This document shows positions 28,545 through 37,312 of a stretch of DNA of 64,000 nucleotides, piece after piece. This DNA is from Bacteroidota bacterium. GTDB taxonomy: Bacteria; Bacteroidota; Bacteroidia; AKYH767-A; 2013-40CM-41-45. The DNA is taken from assembly GCA_016720655.1 (NCBI GenBank), contig JADKKE010000005.1:158696-222695 (forward strand). The letters run 5' to 3'. A model generated the notes under the pieces. The model searched no databases, was not told the DNA's origin, and was given only the letters and a program-made list of their open reading frames with translations. How positions within the stretch are numbered: position 1 is the stretch's first letter; each line of letters starts with the position of its first letter. The position numbers and the translations under genes were made by a program.

Positions 28545-30578
28545 TTATTCTACAAAATACATATCAATCTCACCTTTGTTCTTTGCCTGAATTTTACCTC
28601 TGTGGACGCATTTGAATTTATCTTTGACCAATTCATATGTGCTGCCACTGATGTTTATTTTACCCGCTTCTCCGGAGGATTCCATACGAGATGCAATGTT
28701 CACGGTATCTCCCCAAATATCGTAGGCAAATTTTTTAACACCGACGATTCCTGCAACAACAGGACCTGTGTGAATTCCTATTCGGATTTCAAATATTTCT
28801 TTCTTCTCAAGTTTTCTCTCCTGCACATGCTGCTGCATGAATTGCTGAATTTCCAATGCAGCCTTCAGCACATCCGAAGCATGTGTTCTATTGGCCACAG
28901 GCAAACCGCCGGCACACATATAACTGTCGCCAATAGTTTTTATTTTTTCAATATTATGTTTTGTGATGATTTGATCAAAAGCTTTAAAGCATGTATCGAT
29001 TTCGGCCACCAACTCTGCCGGAGTCAGTTTTTCTGAAATCTGTGTAAACCCTTTGAAATCGGTAAACATGACTGTTACTTCATCAAATTGTTTGGCTTCT
29101 GTACTTCCCTTTTCTTTTAACTCGTCGGCGACCTCTTCGGGAAGAATATTGAGTAAAAGTTCATCACTTCGTTTCCGTGCTCTGGAAATCCGGTTTCGCT
29201 GCCTGTAAACTACCACCAAAAACAGGAGTGATCCACCCAAGCCGGTAGCAATAGAATTGCGCAGGAGTCGTTGCCGGATATCTTTCTTCTCCTGTTCCGC
29301 TTTTACAGCCGCTTCCTTTCTGTCATACTCATACTGCATGGATGTTTGCATTATTTTTTTTGTGTTTTCATCATTGTACAGTTTATTCGTAAGCTGCACT
29401 GACATTTTATAATTGGCATATGCATCCTTCCAGTTACCCGTTGCACTATCCAGCAATTCTACGCTCTGATAGTATTTGTTCGAAATGGATTCACTTTCGA
29501 TCATCATTGACAATGCTTTTGCATTTTCAAAATATTTTTTTGCTTCTGAAAATTTATTTAAGCGTGTATAACAGGCTCCTATTTCAATATACAATTCAGC
29601 TTTGGACTGATTGTCTTCAGTTGAATCCAATATCTCCGATGCTGACAGGAAATTTTTTAAGGCTTCAGGTTCATTTCCCTGAAGAACGAACAGGCCGGCC
29701 TTGGAACGATAGGCTCTTGCGAGTACATTCATGTCATGAATTTCAGCACCGATTTTCAAGGCAAGGTCAAAGTAGTTTAATGCTTCTTTGAAATTTTGAT
29801 GGTCCGTATGAATGGAAGCCATACTGATGTAGGTTTCGCAAAGATTAATATAATCATGTTCCTCTTTCAAAGGAACGATCGAACTATCCAGGTATTGAAG
29901 TGCTAATTCGTAGTTTCCGAGTGCCAGGTAATCCCATGAAATGTTTGCCATGCAAATGGCAATCGAATATTTATCATTTACTTCCTGGCTGTACCTCAAT
30001 GCAGAAAAATCATATTTTGTTTTCTCCGGATAATTGCCCTGTTGTTCGCATACCCAGGAGATCAGGATGTGCAGCTCCAAAATCTGGTCTTTATCCCCCA
30101 ACTGATATGCGATCTCATACGCTTTGTTAAAATATTTTAGCGCTTCCGGATAATTGGACTGATCGGCATAATCCTGGCCGATGGCGATCATCACTGAAGT
30201 TTTCATTCCGTTCCAATTATTCTTTTCCGCAAGGGAAAGTGCTTCAACATGATTTTTTAATGCCTGATCAAATTTTTTCAATCGCCAATAAATCCTACCG
30301 GTAAGATAATACACCTGACAAACACCAAATTTCCAATCTGTTTTTTTGGCGAGTTCAAGAGCCGCCATAGAATACTTTAATCCTTCTTCAGGTTTATAAT
30401 ACGAATGTGCATACAACACGTCACACATCAATTGGGCCTTACTACTATCTTCCCCGGAAACAGCTATGATGGCGAGGAGGGAATCAATATGCTTCTGATT
30501 CTTATCCTGGGCAATACCACGACTTGAGAACAGAATTCCCAGGAATATAAAAAATAAAGAAAAGTAGCCGCCTCTCAT
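28545..30578 (-). CDS. TPR-containing class III adenylate/guanylate cyclase
   Basis: A 677-residue protein with a signal or anchor at the start (YFSLFFIFLGILFSSRGIAQ). About nine TPR units follow from residue 40 to 420 (for example GNYELALQYLDSSI, NFKEALNYFDLALKIG), then one membrane helix (IATGLGGSLLFLVVVYR), a coiled linker ending LLLNILPEEVADELKE and a class III cyclase domain. That domain has metal Asp in VMFTDFKGF, the loop IKTIGDSYMCAGG and the IGIHTGPVVAGIVG block. The TPRs face the periplasm and the catalytic domain the cytosol. Linker and domain match the usual Bacteroidota TPR-cyclase family. The frame is intact. Confidence 0.9.
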   Translation of the reverse strand: MRGGYFSLFFIFLGILFSSRGIAQDKNQKHIDSLLAIIAVSGEDSSKAQLMCDVLYAHSYYKPEEGLKYSMAALELAKKTDWKFGVCQVYYLTGRIYWRLKKFDQALKNHVEALSLAEKNNWNGMKTSVMIAIGQDYADQSNYPEALKYFNKAYEIAYQLGDKDQILELHILISWVCEQQGNYPEKTKYDFSALRYSQEVNDKYSIAICMANISWDYLALGNYELALQYLDSSIVPLKEEHDYINLCETYISMASIHTDHQNFKEALNYFDLALKIGAEIHDMNVLARAYRSKAGLFVLQGNEPEALKNFLSASEILDSTEDNQSKAELYIEIGACYTRLNKFSEAKKYFENAKALSMMIESESISNKYYQSVELLDSATGNWKDAYANYKMSVQLTNKLYNDENTKKIMQTSMQYEYDRKEAAVKAEQEKKDIRQRLLRNSIATGLGGSLLFLVVVYRQRNRISRARKRSDELLLNILPEEVADELKEKGSTEAKQFDEVTVMFTDFKGFTQISEKLTPAELVAEIDTCFKAFDQIITKHNIEKIKTIGDSYMCAGGLPVANRTHASDVLKAALEIQQFMQQHVQERKLEKKEIFEIRIGIHTGPVVAGIVGVKKFAYDIWGDTVNIASRMESSGEAGKINISGSTYELVKDKFKCVHRGKIQAKNKGEIDMYFVE

Positions 30579-30579
30579 A

Positions 30580-30601
30580 TTAATTCGCTTGCAAGCATTA
30601 A
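30580..30601. promoter_or_regulatory. Palindrome directly upstream of the cyclase start
   Basis: The core GCTTGCAAGC is a perfect 10-bp palindrome with partly symmetric TTAATTC/ATTAA flanks. It ends 1-2 bp from the cyclase start codon, so it could be an operator or a hairpin that affects ribosome access. Confidence 0.4.
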
Positions 30602-30811
30602 TAAATTCGCTTCTTTACAGAGTACCGTCTGAAACGAATTTTGTGTTAAATATTCAAGCACTATGTATTCTGTAGAAACAAATTATTAAAAGATAAATTG
30701 AGTTAAAATTCAGGTCTTTCTATCTGATTCTACCGAAAAATTCAGCACGAATTCAATTCTAAGGCAGTCGGGACAAAAGATTTACTGGATATGGTTTATA
30801 CGAAACAAATT

Positions 30812-31237
30812 CTATTTGCGCTTGAGTGCAATGGCTATAATTCCCTTCAACACTTTGATATCGATATCTTCCAATTTGTTAATATAAAGACAACCTACAC
30901 CGGTTTTATGCTTGCCAAGTTTCTTGAGCACATCAGCATGTTCCTTGATATTCATTGTGAGATACAATGACAAGTTTGCTTTACGCGGGGAGAATCCAAT
31001 GAGAAGCCAATCTACTTCTCTTCCGGTGGCTGGACTTTTATACCGCTTATTCCCAAAACCAATGAGTGAGCTCCCCCACATCTTTGGCTTTTCTCCACTT
31101 GCTTTTTTCATCATTTCCAATATCACAAAACTGTCTTTGCGTTTTTGTTCATCCGGAACACTATTGATAAAATCTTCAACACTTGCAGTGGTTTCCCTGG
31201 TTTTAATTTCAGCCAGTTTGGATTTTACTTTAGACAT
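30812..31237 (-). CDS. DUF1801 domain protein (paralogue of the 14967 gene)
   Basis: I place the start at ATG 31237 (MSKVKSKLAEIKTRETTASV) because the upstream in-frame extension to 31306 has no counterpart in the paralogue. VEDFINSVPDEQKRKDSFVI, KMWGSSLIGFGNKRY and LGKHKTGVGCLYINKLEDID match the DUF1801 gene at 14967-15365 almost position by position. Function unknown. Monocistronic. Confidence 0.85.
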   Translation of the reverse strand: MSKVKSKLAEIKTRETTASVEDFINSVPDEQKRKDSFVILEMMKKASGEKPKMWGSSLIGFGNKRYKSPATGREVDWLLIGFSPRKANLSLYLTMNIKEHADVLKKLGKHKTGVGCLYINKLEDIDIKVLKGIIAIALKRK

Positions 31238-31387
31238 AGGAAAATTCGTTTGAACTTTTGTCCGCCATTTTTTAGAAGAAAACGATACTATAATAGAAAC
31301 AAGCATCCCACAATTAATCCACCAGGTTTGTCCGGTAATTGATTACAAGGTTTGTCGGCTACAATGAAAACGAAGCTTGTGTGGATC

Positions 31388-31431
31388 GATTCTTGAAAAT
31401 GCCATTTACTCAACGAACATTTTCAAGAATC
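31388..31431. repeat. Perfect 14-bp inverted repeat
   Basis: GATTCTTGAAAATG at 31388-31401 and its exact complement at 31418-31431 are separated by 16 bp. It lies 145 bp downstream of the peroxiredoxin stop. There is no T-run after either arm, so a simple terminator is unlikely. It may be an operator, a 3' stabilising stem-loop or a small RNA. Confidence 0.6.
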
Positions 31432-31576
31432 TTCCAAGGCTAAAATTGTTTGATATAAAAATTTCAAGAGAAGAAAGTGATGAACAGATTACAGCCTTCA
31501 ATTTTCAACAGCAATAACCATCGTCAATTGACTTTCGTCGATTCCCGATCCACAATTGTACAACACCGCTTCTTTA

Positions 31577-32254
31577 TCAATGCTCTACCAAATTCTTCCC
31601 CGGCTGAGCTACAATACGCAAGTATGGCTTCACTGTTTTCCATCCATTCGGATATTTTTCTTTCGCCTCCGCATCAGTCACAGCAGGAACAATGATTACA
31701 TCTTCTCCATCTTTCCAATTGACCGGAGTTGCTACTTTGTGTGCCGCGGTCAGTTGCATTGAATCGAGCACACGGAGTATTTCATTGAAGTTTCTTCCTG
31801 TGGTCATTGGATAAGTAAGTTGCAATTTGATTTTTTTATCGGGCCCGACCACGAAAACAGAGCGTACCGTTTGATTGTTAAGTGCCGTTCTTCCATCCGA
31901 AGTTCCAGGCTCTTCCGCAGGCAGCATATCATATAATTTTGCGATGGCCAGAGTCGGGTCACCAATCATGGGATAGTTTACAGCAGTGCCTTGGGTTTCT
32001 TCAATATCTTTTTCCCATTTTAAGTGGCTTTCAACAGGATCTACACTTAAGCCAATCACTTTGCAATTCCGTTTCTTGAACTCCGGCGCCAATTTTGCCA
32101 TGTATCCAAGTTCGGTGGTACAAACAGGTGTGAAATCTTTGGGATGTGAAAAAAGAATTGCCCAACCATCTCCGATCCAATTGTGAAAATTGATGATGCC
32201 TTGGGTGGTGTCAGCTTTGAAATCCGGTGCTATGTCGCCTAATCTGAGACTCAT
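31577..32254 (-). CDS. 1-Cys peroxiredoxin (Prx6 type)
   Basis: A complete 225-residue protein. HPKDFTPVCTTELG places the peroxidatic Cys at residue 45; there is no resolving Cys in the expected 2-Cys position, while the extended C-terminal domain (PNGWKTVKPYLRIVAQPG) is present as in Prx6. It reduces hydrogen peroxide and organic peroxides in the cytosol. It is divergent from katG across a 306-bp regulatory region, so the two are likely co-induced by oxidative stress. Confidence 0.93.
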   Translation of the reverse strand: MSLRLGDIAPDFKADTTQGIINFHNWIGDGWAILFSHPKDFTPVCTTELGYMAKLAPEFKKRNCKVIGLSVDPVESHLKWEKDIEETQGTAVNYPMIGDPTLAIAKLYDMLPAEEPGTSDGRTALNNQTVRSVFVVGPDKKIKLQLTYPMTTGRNFNEILRVLDSMQLTAAHKVATPVNWKDGEDVIIVPAVTDAEAKEKYPNGWKTVKPYLRIVAQPGKNLVEH

Positions 32255-32517
32255 GATATTTAGTTTTTGAGGGTTTAAATTAAATGGTGAACAGGTCTCT
32301 ATGCAATTACTAAAGTAGCAAATATTTTTTAAAATTTTTCAATTCTTTTTTTTAGTGTCCGGGTTCACAGGCGTTTAAATTTTGCTTTATTCTGTAAAAG
32401 GAGACTCCTGAGATGTCGTTTTTATTAATCATTTAGCAGTAATTTTGATGCTGTAGGATTGTATCTTGTGTTCTGATTTTTATCCCATTCAGAACATTTT
32501 TTTGATAAAATGTTTGA

Positions 32518-32525
32518 TAAATTTG
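32518..32525 (+). promoter_or_regulatory. Candidate -7 box of katG
   Basis: TAAATTTG matches TAnnTTTG, 35 bp before the katG start. The sequence TTTGATAAA occurs twice just upstream (32501 and 32513), 12 bp apart, which could include the -33 TTTG or a regulator site. No OxyR or PerR gene is in the window. Confidence 0.5.
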
Positions 32526-32560
32526 TACTCCGGCTTATAAAATAATAAATCAATCATACT

Positions 32561-34789
32561 ATGGAAACCTTAAACAACATGTCAAGCGACACGATCAACG
32601 GTGAAGCCAAATGTCCATTTACGGGAGGAGCACTGAAGAAGAGTGCGGGCTCCGGTACACGAAACCAGGATTGGTGGCCAAATCAATTAAAGTTAACGAT
32701 TCTACGCCAACACTCTTCCTTGTCCAATCCGATGGATGAGAAATTCAATTACGCTAAAGAGTTCAAGAGTCTTGATTTTAAAGCACTGAAGAAAGACCTC
32801 TTCGATTTGATGACAAATTCGCAAGACTGGTGGCCTGCAGATTATGGTCATTACGGTCCTTTCTTCATTCGAATGGCCTGGCATAGTGCCGGTACTTACC
32901 GAATTTCAGACGGCCGTGGTGGTGGTGGTTCGGGTACTCAACGCTTTGCACCGCTCAACAGCTGGCCCGACAATGCAAACCTGGACAAAGCGCGATTACT
33001 TCTTTGGCCAATCAAAAAGAAATATGGAAAGAAAATTTCATGGGCTGACTTGATGATCCTTGCCGGTAACTGTGCACTCGAATCAATGGGATTTAAAACT
33101 TTCGGTTTCGCCGGTGGACGGGAAGATGTATGGGAACCGCAGGAAGAAATTTATTGGGGTTCTGAAGGCAAATGGCTTGACGACAAACGTTATGAAGGAA
33201 ATCGGGAATTGGAAAATCCGCTTGCGGCAGTTCAGATGGGTCTCATTTATGTAAATCCGGAAGGACCTAACGGCAATCCGGATCCGCTTGCAGCAGCAAA
33301 AGATATCCGTGAAACATTTGGTCGTATGGCAATGGACGACGAAGAAACTGTTGCTTTGATAGCAGGCGGCCACAGCTTCGGGAAAACCCATGGTGCTGCT
33401 GAACCCGGAAAATATATTGGTCCTGAACCAGCAGCTGCAGGAATTGAAGAACAAAGTATGGGTTGGAAAAATTCATTGGGAGCAGGAAATGGTGCGAATA
33501 CAATTACCAGTGGATTGGAAGGTGCATGGACGACTTCTCCTACTAAATGGAGCAACAATTTCTTCGAGAATCTTTTTGGTTATGAATGGGAACTCACAAA
33601 GAGTCCTGCCGGTGCACACCAGTGGAAACCGAAAGGAAATGCAGGAGCCGGATTGGTGCCGGATGCACACGATCCTGCTAAGAAACATCAACCGTTTATG
33701 CTTACGACTGATCTTTCACTGAGAGTTGATCCTGCATACGAGAAAATTTCAAAACGTTTCCACGAAAATCCGAAAGAGTTTGCGGATGCCTTCGCTCGAG
33801 CGTGGTTTAAACTTACTCACCGTGATATGGGGCCGATTGCACGTTACCTCGGTCCTGAAGTACCAAAAGAAGAATTGATCTGGCAAGATCCAATACCCGC
33901 AGTTACAAACAAATTAATCGATGAGCAGGATATTGTAGCTTTAAAAAATAAAATTTCTGCTTCCGGATTATCCGTTTCTCAATTGGTATCTACAGCCTGG
34001 GCTTCAGCATCAACATTCCGTGGTTCTGATAAACGTGGTGGTGCGAATGGTGCACGCATCCGGCTTGCTCCTCAGAAGGATTGGAAAGTTAACAATCCAA
34101 GTCAACTGAAAAAGGTGCTCGAATCACTTGAAGGTATAAAAAAGGAATTCAATGCTGCCGGTGGTAAACAAGTTTCAGTTGCTGATTTGATTGTTCTGGC
34201 CGGTTGTGCCGGAGTCGAGAAAGCAGCAAAGAATGCCGGCCACAATGTGACTGTTCCTTTTTCTCCGGGTCGTACCGATGCAACTCAGGAACAAACAGAT
34301 GTAGAATCATTTGGAGTGTTGGAACCTAAAGCTGACGGATTCCGCAATTATATGAAGTCGCGGTATTCTGTTTCTGCCGAAGAAATGCTTGTTGACAAAG
34401 CTCAACTGCTTACATTAACAGCTCCTGAAATGACTGTTCTTGTTGGCGGACTGCGTGTTTTGAATGCGAACTTTGATCAGTCGAAGCATGGTGTTTTCAC
34501 CAAACGTCCGGAGTCACTCACGAATGATTTCTTTGTGAACCTTGTCGATTTGGGAACAACATGGAAAGCAAGTTCTGATTCCCAGGATGTATTTGAGGGT
34601 CGTGACCGAAAAACCGGAGAACTCAAATGGATGGGCACTCGTGTGGATTTGATCTTCGGCTCCAACTCAGAACTCAGAGCGCTTTCTGAAGTTTACGGTT
34701 GTGATGATTCGCAGGATAAGTTCGTGAACGATTTCGTTGCTGCATGGAACAAAGTGATGAATCTTGATCGATTTGATTTAGCCCGATAA
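32561..34789 (+). CDS. katG: Catalase-peroxidase
   Basis: A 742-residue bifunctional haem enzyme that removes hydrogen peroxide. The distal site RMAWHS gives Arg104, Trp107 and His108. Tyr230 (MGLIYVNPEGP) and Met256 (ETFGRMAM) complete the Met-Tyr-Trp adduct needed for catalase activity, and the proximal His271 is in AGGHSFGKTHG. The second, haem-free half is present. There is no signal peptide, so it is cytoplasmic. The frame is intact over 2.2 kb, and it is followed by a terminator. It pairs with the divergent peroxiredoxin. Confidence 0.98.
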   Translation: METLNNMSSDTINGEAKCPFTGGALKKSAGSGTRNQDWWPNQLKLTILRQHSSLSNPMDEKFNYAKEFKSLDFKALKKDLFDLMTNSQDWWPADYGHYGPFFIRMAWHSAGTYRISDGRGGGGSGTQRFAPLNSWPDNANLDKARLLLWPIKKKYGKKISWADLMILAGNCALESMGFKTFGFAGGREDVWEPQEEIYWGSEGKWLDDKRYEGNRELENPLAAVQMGLIYVNPEGPNGNPDPLAAAKDIRETFGRMAMDDEETVALIAGGHSFGKTHGAAEPGKYIGPEPAAAGIEEQSMGWKNSLGAGNGANTITSGLEGAWTTSPTKWSNNFFENLFGYEWELTKSPAGAHQWKPKGNAGAGLVPDAHDPAKKHQPFMLTTDLSLRVDPAYEKISKRFHENPKEFADAFARAWFKLTHRDMGPIARYLGPEVPKEELIWQDPIPAVTNKLIDEQDIVALKNKISASGLSVSQLVSTAWASASTFRGSDKRGGANGARIRLAPQKDWKVNNPSQLKKVLESLEGIKKEFNAAGGKQVSVADLIVLAGCAGVEKAAKNAGHNVTVPFSPGRTDATQEQTDVESFGVLEPKADGFRNYMKSRYSVSAEEMLVDKAQLLTLTAPEMTVLVGGLRVLNANFDQSKHGVFTKRPESLTNDFFVNLVDLGTTWKASSDSQDVFEGRDRKTGELKWMGTRVDLIFGSNSELRALSEVYGCDDSQDKFVNDFVAAWNKVMNLDRFDLAR

Positions 34790-34805
34790 CAGAATCGAAT
34801 TATAT

Positions 34806-34841
34806 AAAAAAAGGTGGTCCTGAATCGGATCACCTTTTTTT
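34806..34841 (+). terminator. Rho-independent terminator of katG
   Basis: AAAAAGGTGGTCC and GGATCACCTTTTTT form a stem with one G-T pair and a TGAATC loop, 17 bp after the katG stop. The A- and T-runs make it effective in both directions. Confidence 0.85.
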
Positions 34842-34988
34842 ATATGCAAGTTTTTTTTTAGCGTTCTATAAACAAAATTAAAAATCCTTTGAACTGTCAA
34901 AAGAATTTATGCTAACGGCTGTCATACTTGTTCATATGGGATCAATCCGCATTCGGCAAACCAGATGTAATCATACTCACACGCATTT

Positions 34989-36116
34989 TCATTTCACCTC
35001 ATTCAATTCCTGCCAGCGTTGTTCATTCATATTTTCATCTAAATTCGGATTGTAATCATGTCGGTCGGTGCTGATGTACTCTCCATTGCTGTTCATCCAG
35101 TATTGGTTGGCGCCTGCAGCTACTTTATAACGCTGACCGTTAGAAGGATCCACAACATTCGTTCGCTCGTAGATTCCGTCGACTCTTTGCTCCTGTTGTT
35201 TATCACTTGCAGCATTGTTTGCTCTCCATCCGTTCATGATGGCATCGTTGATTGCATTGCTTTTATTTACAAAAGCACGTTGCTGCGCTTCGAAATTGGC
35301 CTGGTTCTGGACCATTCTCTGATTGAATTCGGCCCAGCTTCTGCCGGCCTTTTCTGCTTCGCGTTGATTATATGCAAGAATGGGTTCGAGTGGATAGTGC
35401 GTATTCCCAAGAGCAAAAATCAATTGCTTTTTTGCTTTTTCGAAATTTGTTTTTTCCGCTTCCAAGCCTGTACAATAGTAATACCAGTTCATAAGCTGTG
35501 CCGTGGCACTAACATTAAGATGTATCAGGAGGAAGTATGGACTACCGTCACTTGATTTCCATTCTGAACCGATTGCCATAATTTCTGATTGGCCGGGAAC
35601 TGCCTTATACAATTGATCGTTGTACCATTTATCAACCTTGGAAACTTCCGGCACTTCATAGTGCCGGACATATTGCAAACCCCGATTCGCCGCCCAAGGA
35701 ACAATATCCTGTTGAATCAATTGCTCGATACCCGGCATTGCACGCAATTGCTGACCACTTTGATAATACACCTGCTGCATCTGCGGGTCGTTGGTATACA
35801 TAAAACTTTGCAATGGAAAGTCAGTAACTCTAACTCCATTCGGACCGCTAATTGAAGGCTCCCCTTTAGCAGGATGTGCGGCAATTTTCCATGAGGCCGG
35901 GAATGGCATAGCAGCTATAACAGTTCCGTTGTTATCCTTGTATTCATTCCACACAAGCGGTTCCCAGAATCCGGATGATTTTTTATTCACGCTTTCAGAA
36001 GTAGACTGTTTATTTTCTGCAGTAGAATCACTGATGTTTCCATCTTGATTGGTACTGTTGCTCGCGCAGCTACCAAGTAAAATTGTAAGAGCTGCAAAAT
36101 AAAATGCTGATTTCAT
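34989..36116 (-). CDS. Lipoprotein of unknown function
   Basis: A 375-residue protein with a clear lipobox (LTILLGSCAS, Cys17) and a Ser/Thr/Asn-rich linker. The centre carries MPGIEQLIQQDIVPWAANRG and FLLIHLNVSATAQLMNWYYY. A Gln-rich helical stretch (QNQANFEAQQRAFVNKSNAI) precedes a C-terminal region rich in Asn/Tyr (YKVAAGANQYWMNSNGEYIS). I do not recognise the family. It is convergent with katG; the frame is intact. Confidence 0.65.
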   Translation of the reverse strand: MKSAFYFAALTILLGSCASNSTNQDGNISDSTAENKQSTSESVNKKSSGFWEPLVWNEYKDNNGTVIAAMPFPASWKIAAHPAKGEPSISGPNGVRVTDFPLQSFMYTNDPQMQQVYYQSGQQLRAMPGIEQLIQQDIVPWAANRGLQYVRHYEVPEVSKVDKWYNDQLYKAVPGQSEIMAIGSEWKSSDGSPYFLLIHLNVSATAQLMNWYYYCTGLEAEKTNFEKAKKQLIFALGNTHYPLEPILAYNQREAEKAGRSWAEFNQRMVQNQANFEAQQRAFVNKSNAINDAIMNGWRANNAASDKQQEQRVDGIYERTNVVDPSNGQRYKVAAGANQYWMNSNGEYISTDRHDYNPNLDENMNEQRWQELNEVK

Positions 36117-36156
36117 GATAAATTTTTATAGAGCTAAAATTTGAATAAGTCAGGAA

Positions 36157-36720
36157 TTATAATTCCATTCGCTTTTGTTCTTTGCTTATTTTTATTGTCT
36201 TTTCAAGTCTTGACAGTCTTGTCTTTTCCTGTTTGGCATTCATTATCCAATGGATCATTACTTTTTTATATGAAGGAGCCTGAGAATTAAAAAACTTCCA
36301 GGCTAATTTATCTCTTTTAAAATCTTTTTCAAAATCCGGATGAAGCTGAATGGGTTCTTTTTCATGAGAATAAATCCGGGATTTATTTTCCTTTCTGAGT
36401 GCAAATGCTTTTTGTCCATCTGGAGTCATCAACCCGAGTTTCTCCAGCTCTTCAACTTTCTTTATGTTGATAGCGCTCCAAATACTGGTGCTCCTTCGTG
36501 GTGTAAAGCGAATGCAATAACTTTCCTTGTCAATGGATCTTCTCACACCATCAATCCACCCATAACACAGTGCCTGATCCACAGATTCCGACCAGGTCAT
36601 TGAGGGTTTGCCGCTGTCCACTTTATAGTAACCAACCAAAAGTTCCTTCTCTTTTTTATGGTGTTTTTTCAACCATTTTCTAAATTCTGAAGGGGCCGCA
36701 AAAAAGGAAAATTCATTCAC
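36157..36720 (-). CDS. YdeI/OmpD-associated family protein
   Basis: A 187-residue protein matching YdeI along its length: EFRKWLKKHHKKEKELLVGY, MTWSESVDQALCYGWIDGVR, YCIRFTPRRSTSIWSAINIK and the basic C-terminus KTRLSRLEKTIKISKEQKR. Cytoplasmic; biochemical role not established. It sits 20 bp downstream of an SRPBCC gene on the same strand, likely one transcript. The frame is intact. Confidence 0.9.
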   Translation of the reverse strand: MNEFSFFAAPSEFRKWLKKHHKKEKELLVGYYKVDSGKPSMTWSESVDQALCYGWIDGVRRSIDKESYCIRFTPRRSTSIWSAINIKKVEELEKLGLMTPDGQKAFALRKENKSRIYSHEKEPIQLHPDFEKDFKRDKLAWKFFNSQAPSYKKVMIHWIMNAKQEKTRLSRLEKTIKISKEQKRMEL

Positions 36721-36740
36721 AGTGTTAAGATAAAGATAAT

Positions 36741-37244
36741 CTAATCATATAAATAAGGCTCCCGGTTATAGGCCAATTTTTTTATATTCTCCAACACTCT
36801 TTTCATGTAGGCCAACCAAAATAATCTGGCAAACAACCAATTTAATGGATAAAACAAAGCAACATTCGAAAACAATGTATAAGTATATTCAACCAAAATT
36901 TTATTCGCTTCTATTTCTGTTGTTTTCCACTCTCCTTCAAATTTATAAAATCCGAGCATCCAGGATTGAAATTCACTTACCTCTATTCTCCAGTATTTGT
37001 TTTCTATGCGTTCAATAACTTTATCAACGGAGGCAAAGCCACCCTTCTGTGAAAATGATTTTGCAACAAATACTTTTTTGCTAAAACCCGGCTTACCCCA
37101 ATTTTCGTCTTCTGTGCAATGGGTGACTTTAGGCATGATACCATAGCCGGTATGAACTTTGCTAACATCACACAGCATTGGAGTTTTAAATGCTCTCTCC
37201 AAACTACAGTTGAATATGGTTTTTACAGTAACGCTCGTTTTCAT
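36741..37244 (-). CDS. SRPBCC family protein
   Basis: A 167-residue protein. VTVKTIFNCSLERAFKTPML is the typical first strand and helix. KVTHCTEDENWGKPGFSKKV, VIERIENKYWRIEVSEFQSW and EYTYTLFSNVALFYPLNWLF complete the helix-grip fold; the end helix is long and basic. Members of this subgroup are annotated as 'SRPBCC family protein' in Bacteroidota. First gene of a pair with the YdeI gene. Confidence 0.75.
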   Translation of the reverse strand: MKTSVTVKTIFNCSLERAFKTPMLCDVSKVHTGYGIMPKVTHCTEDENWGKPGFSKKVFVAKSFSQKGGFASVDKVIERIENKYWRIEVSEFQSWMLGFYKFEGEWKTTEIEANKILVEYTYTLFSNVALFYPLNWLFARLFWLAYMKRVLENIKKLAYNREPYLYD

Positions 37245-37312
37245 ATTAAAGTTCTATCAAGTCTCAGATTGAAAGCCCATTGATAAAATCAATTCTATTG
37301 ATGAATTCCAAT

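Noticed and set aside
31388..31431. Rho-independent terminator for the peroxiredoxin gene
   Set aside because: The stem is AT-rich, lies 145 bp from the stop and has no T-run on either side.
34989..36116. Lipoprotein upstream of YdeI as part of the peroxide-defence unit
   Set aside because: It is convergent with katG and separated by a bidirectional terminator; nothing links it to oxidative stress.
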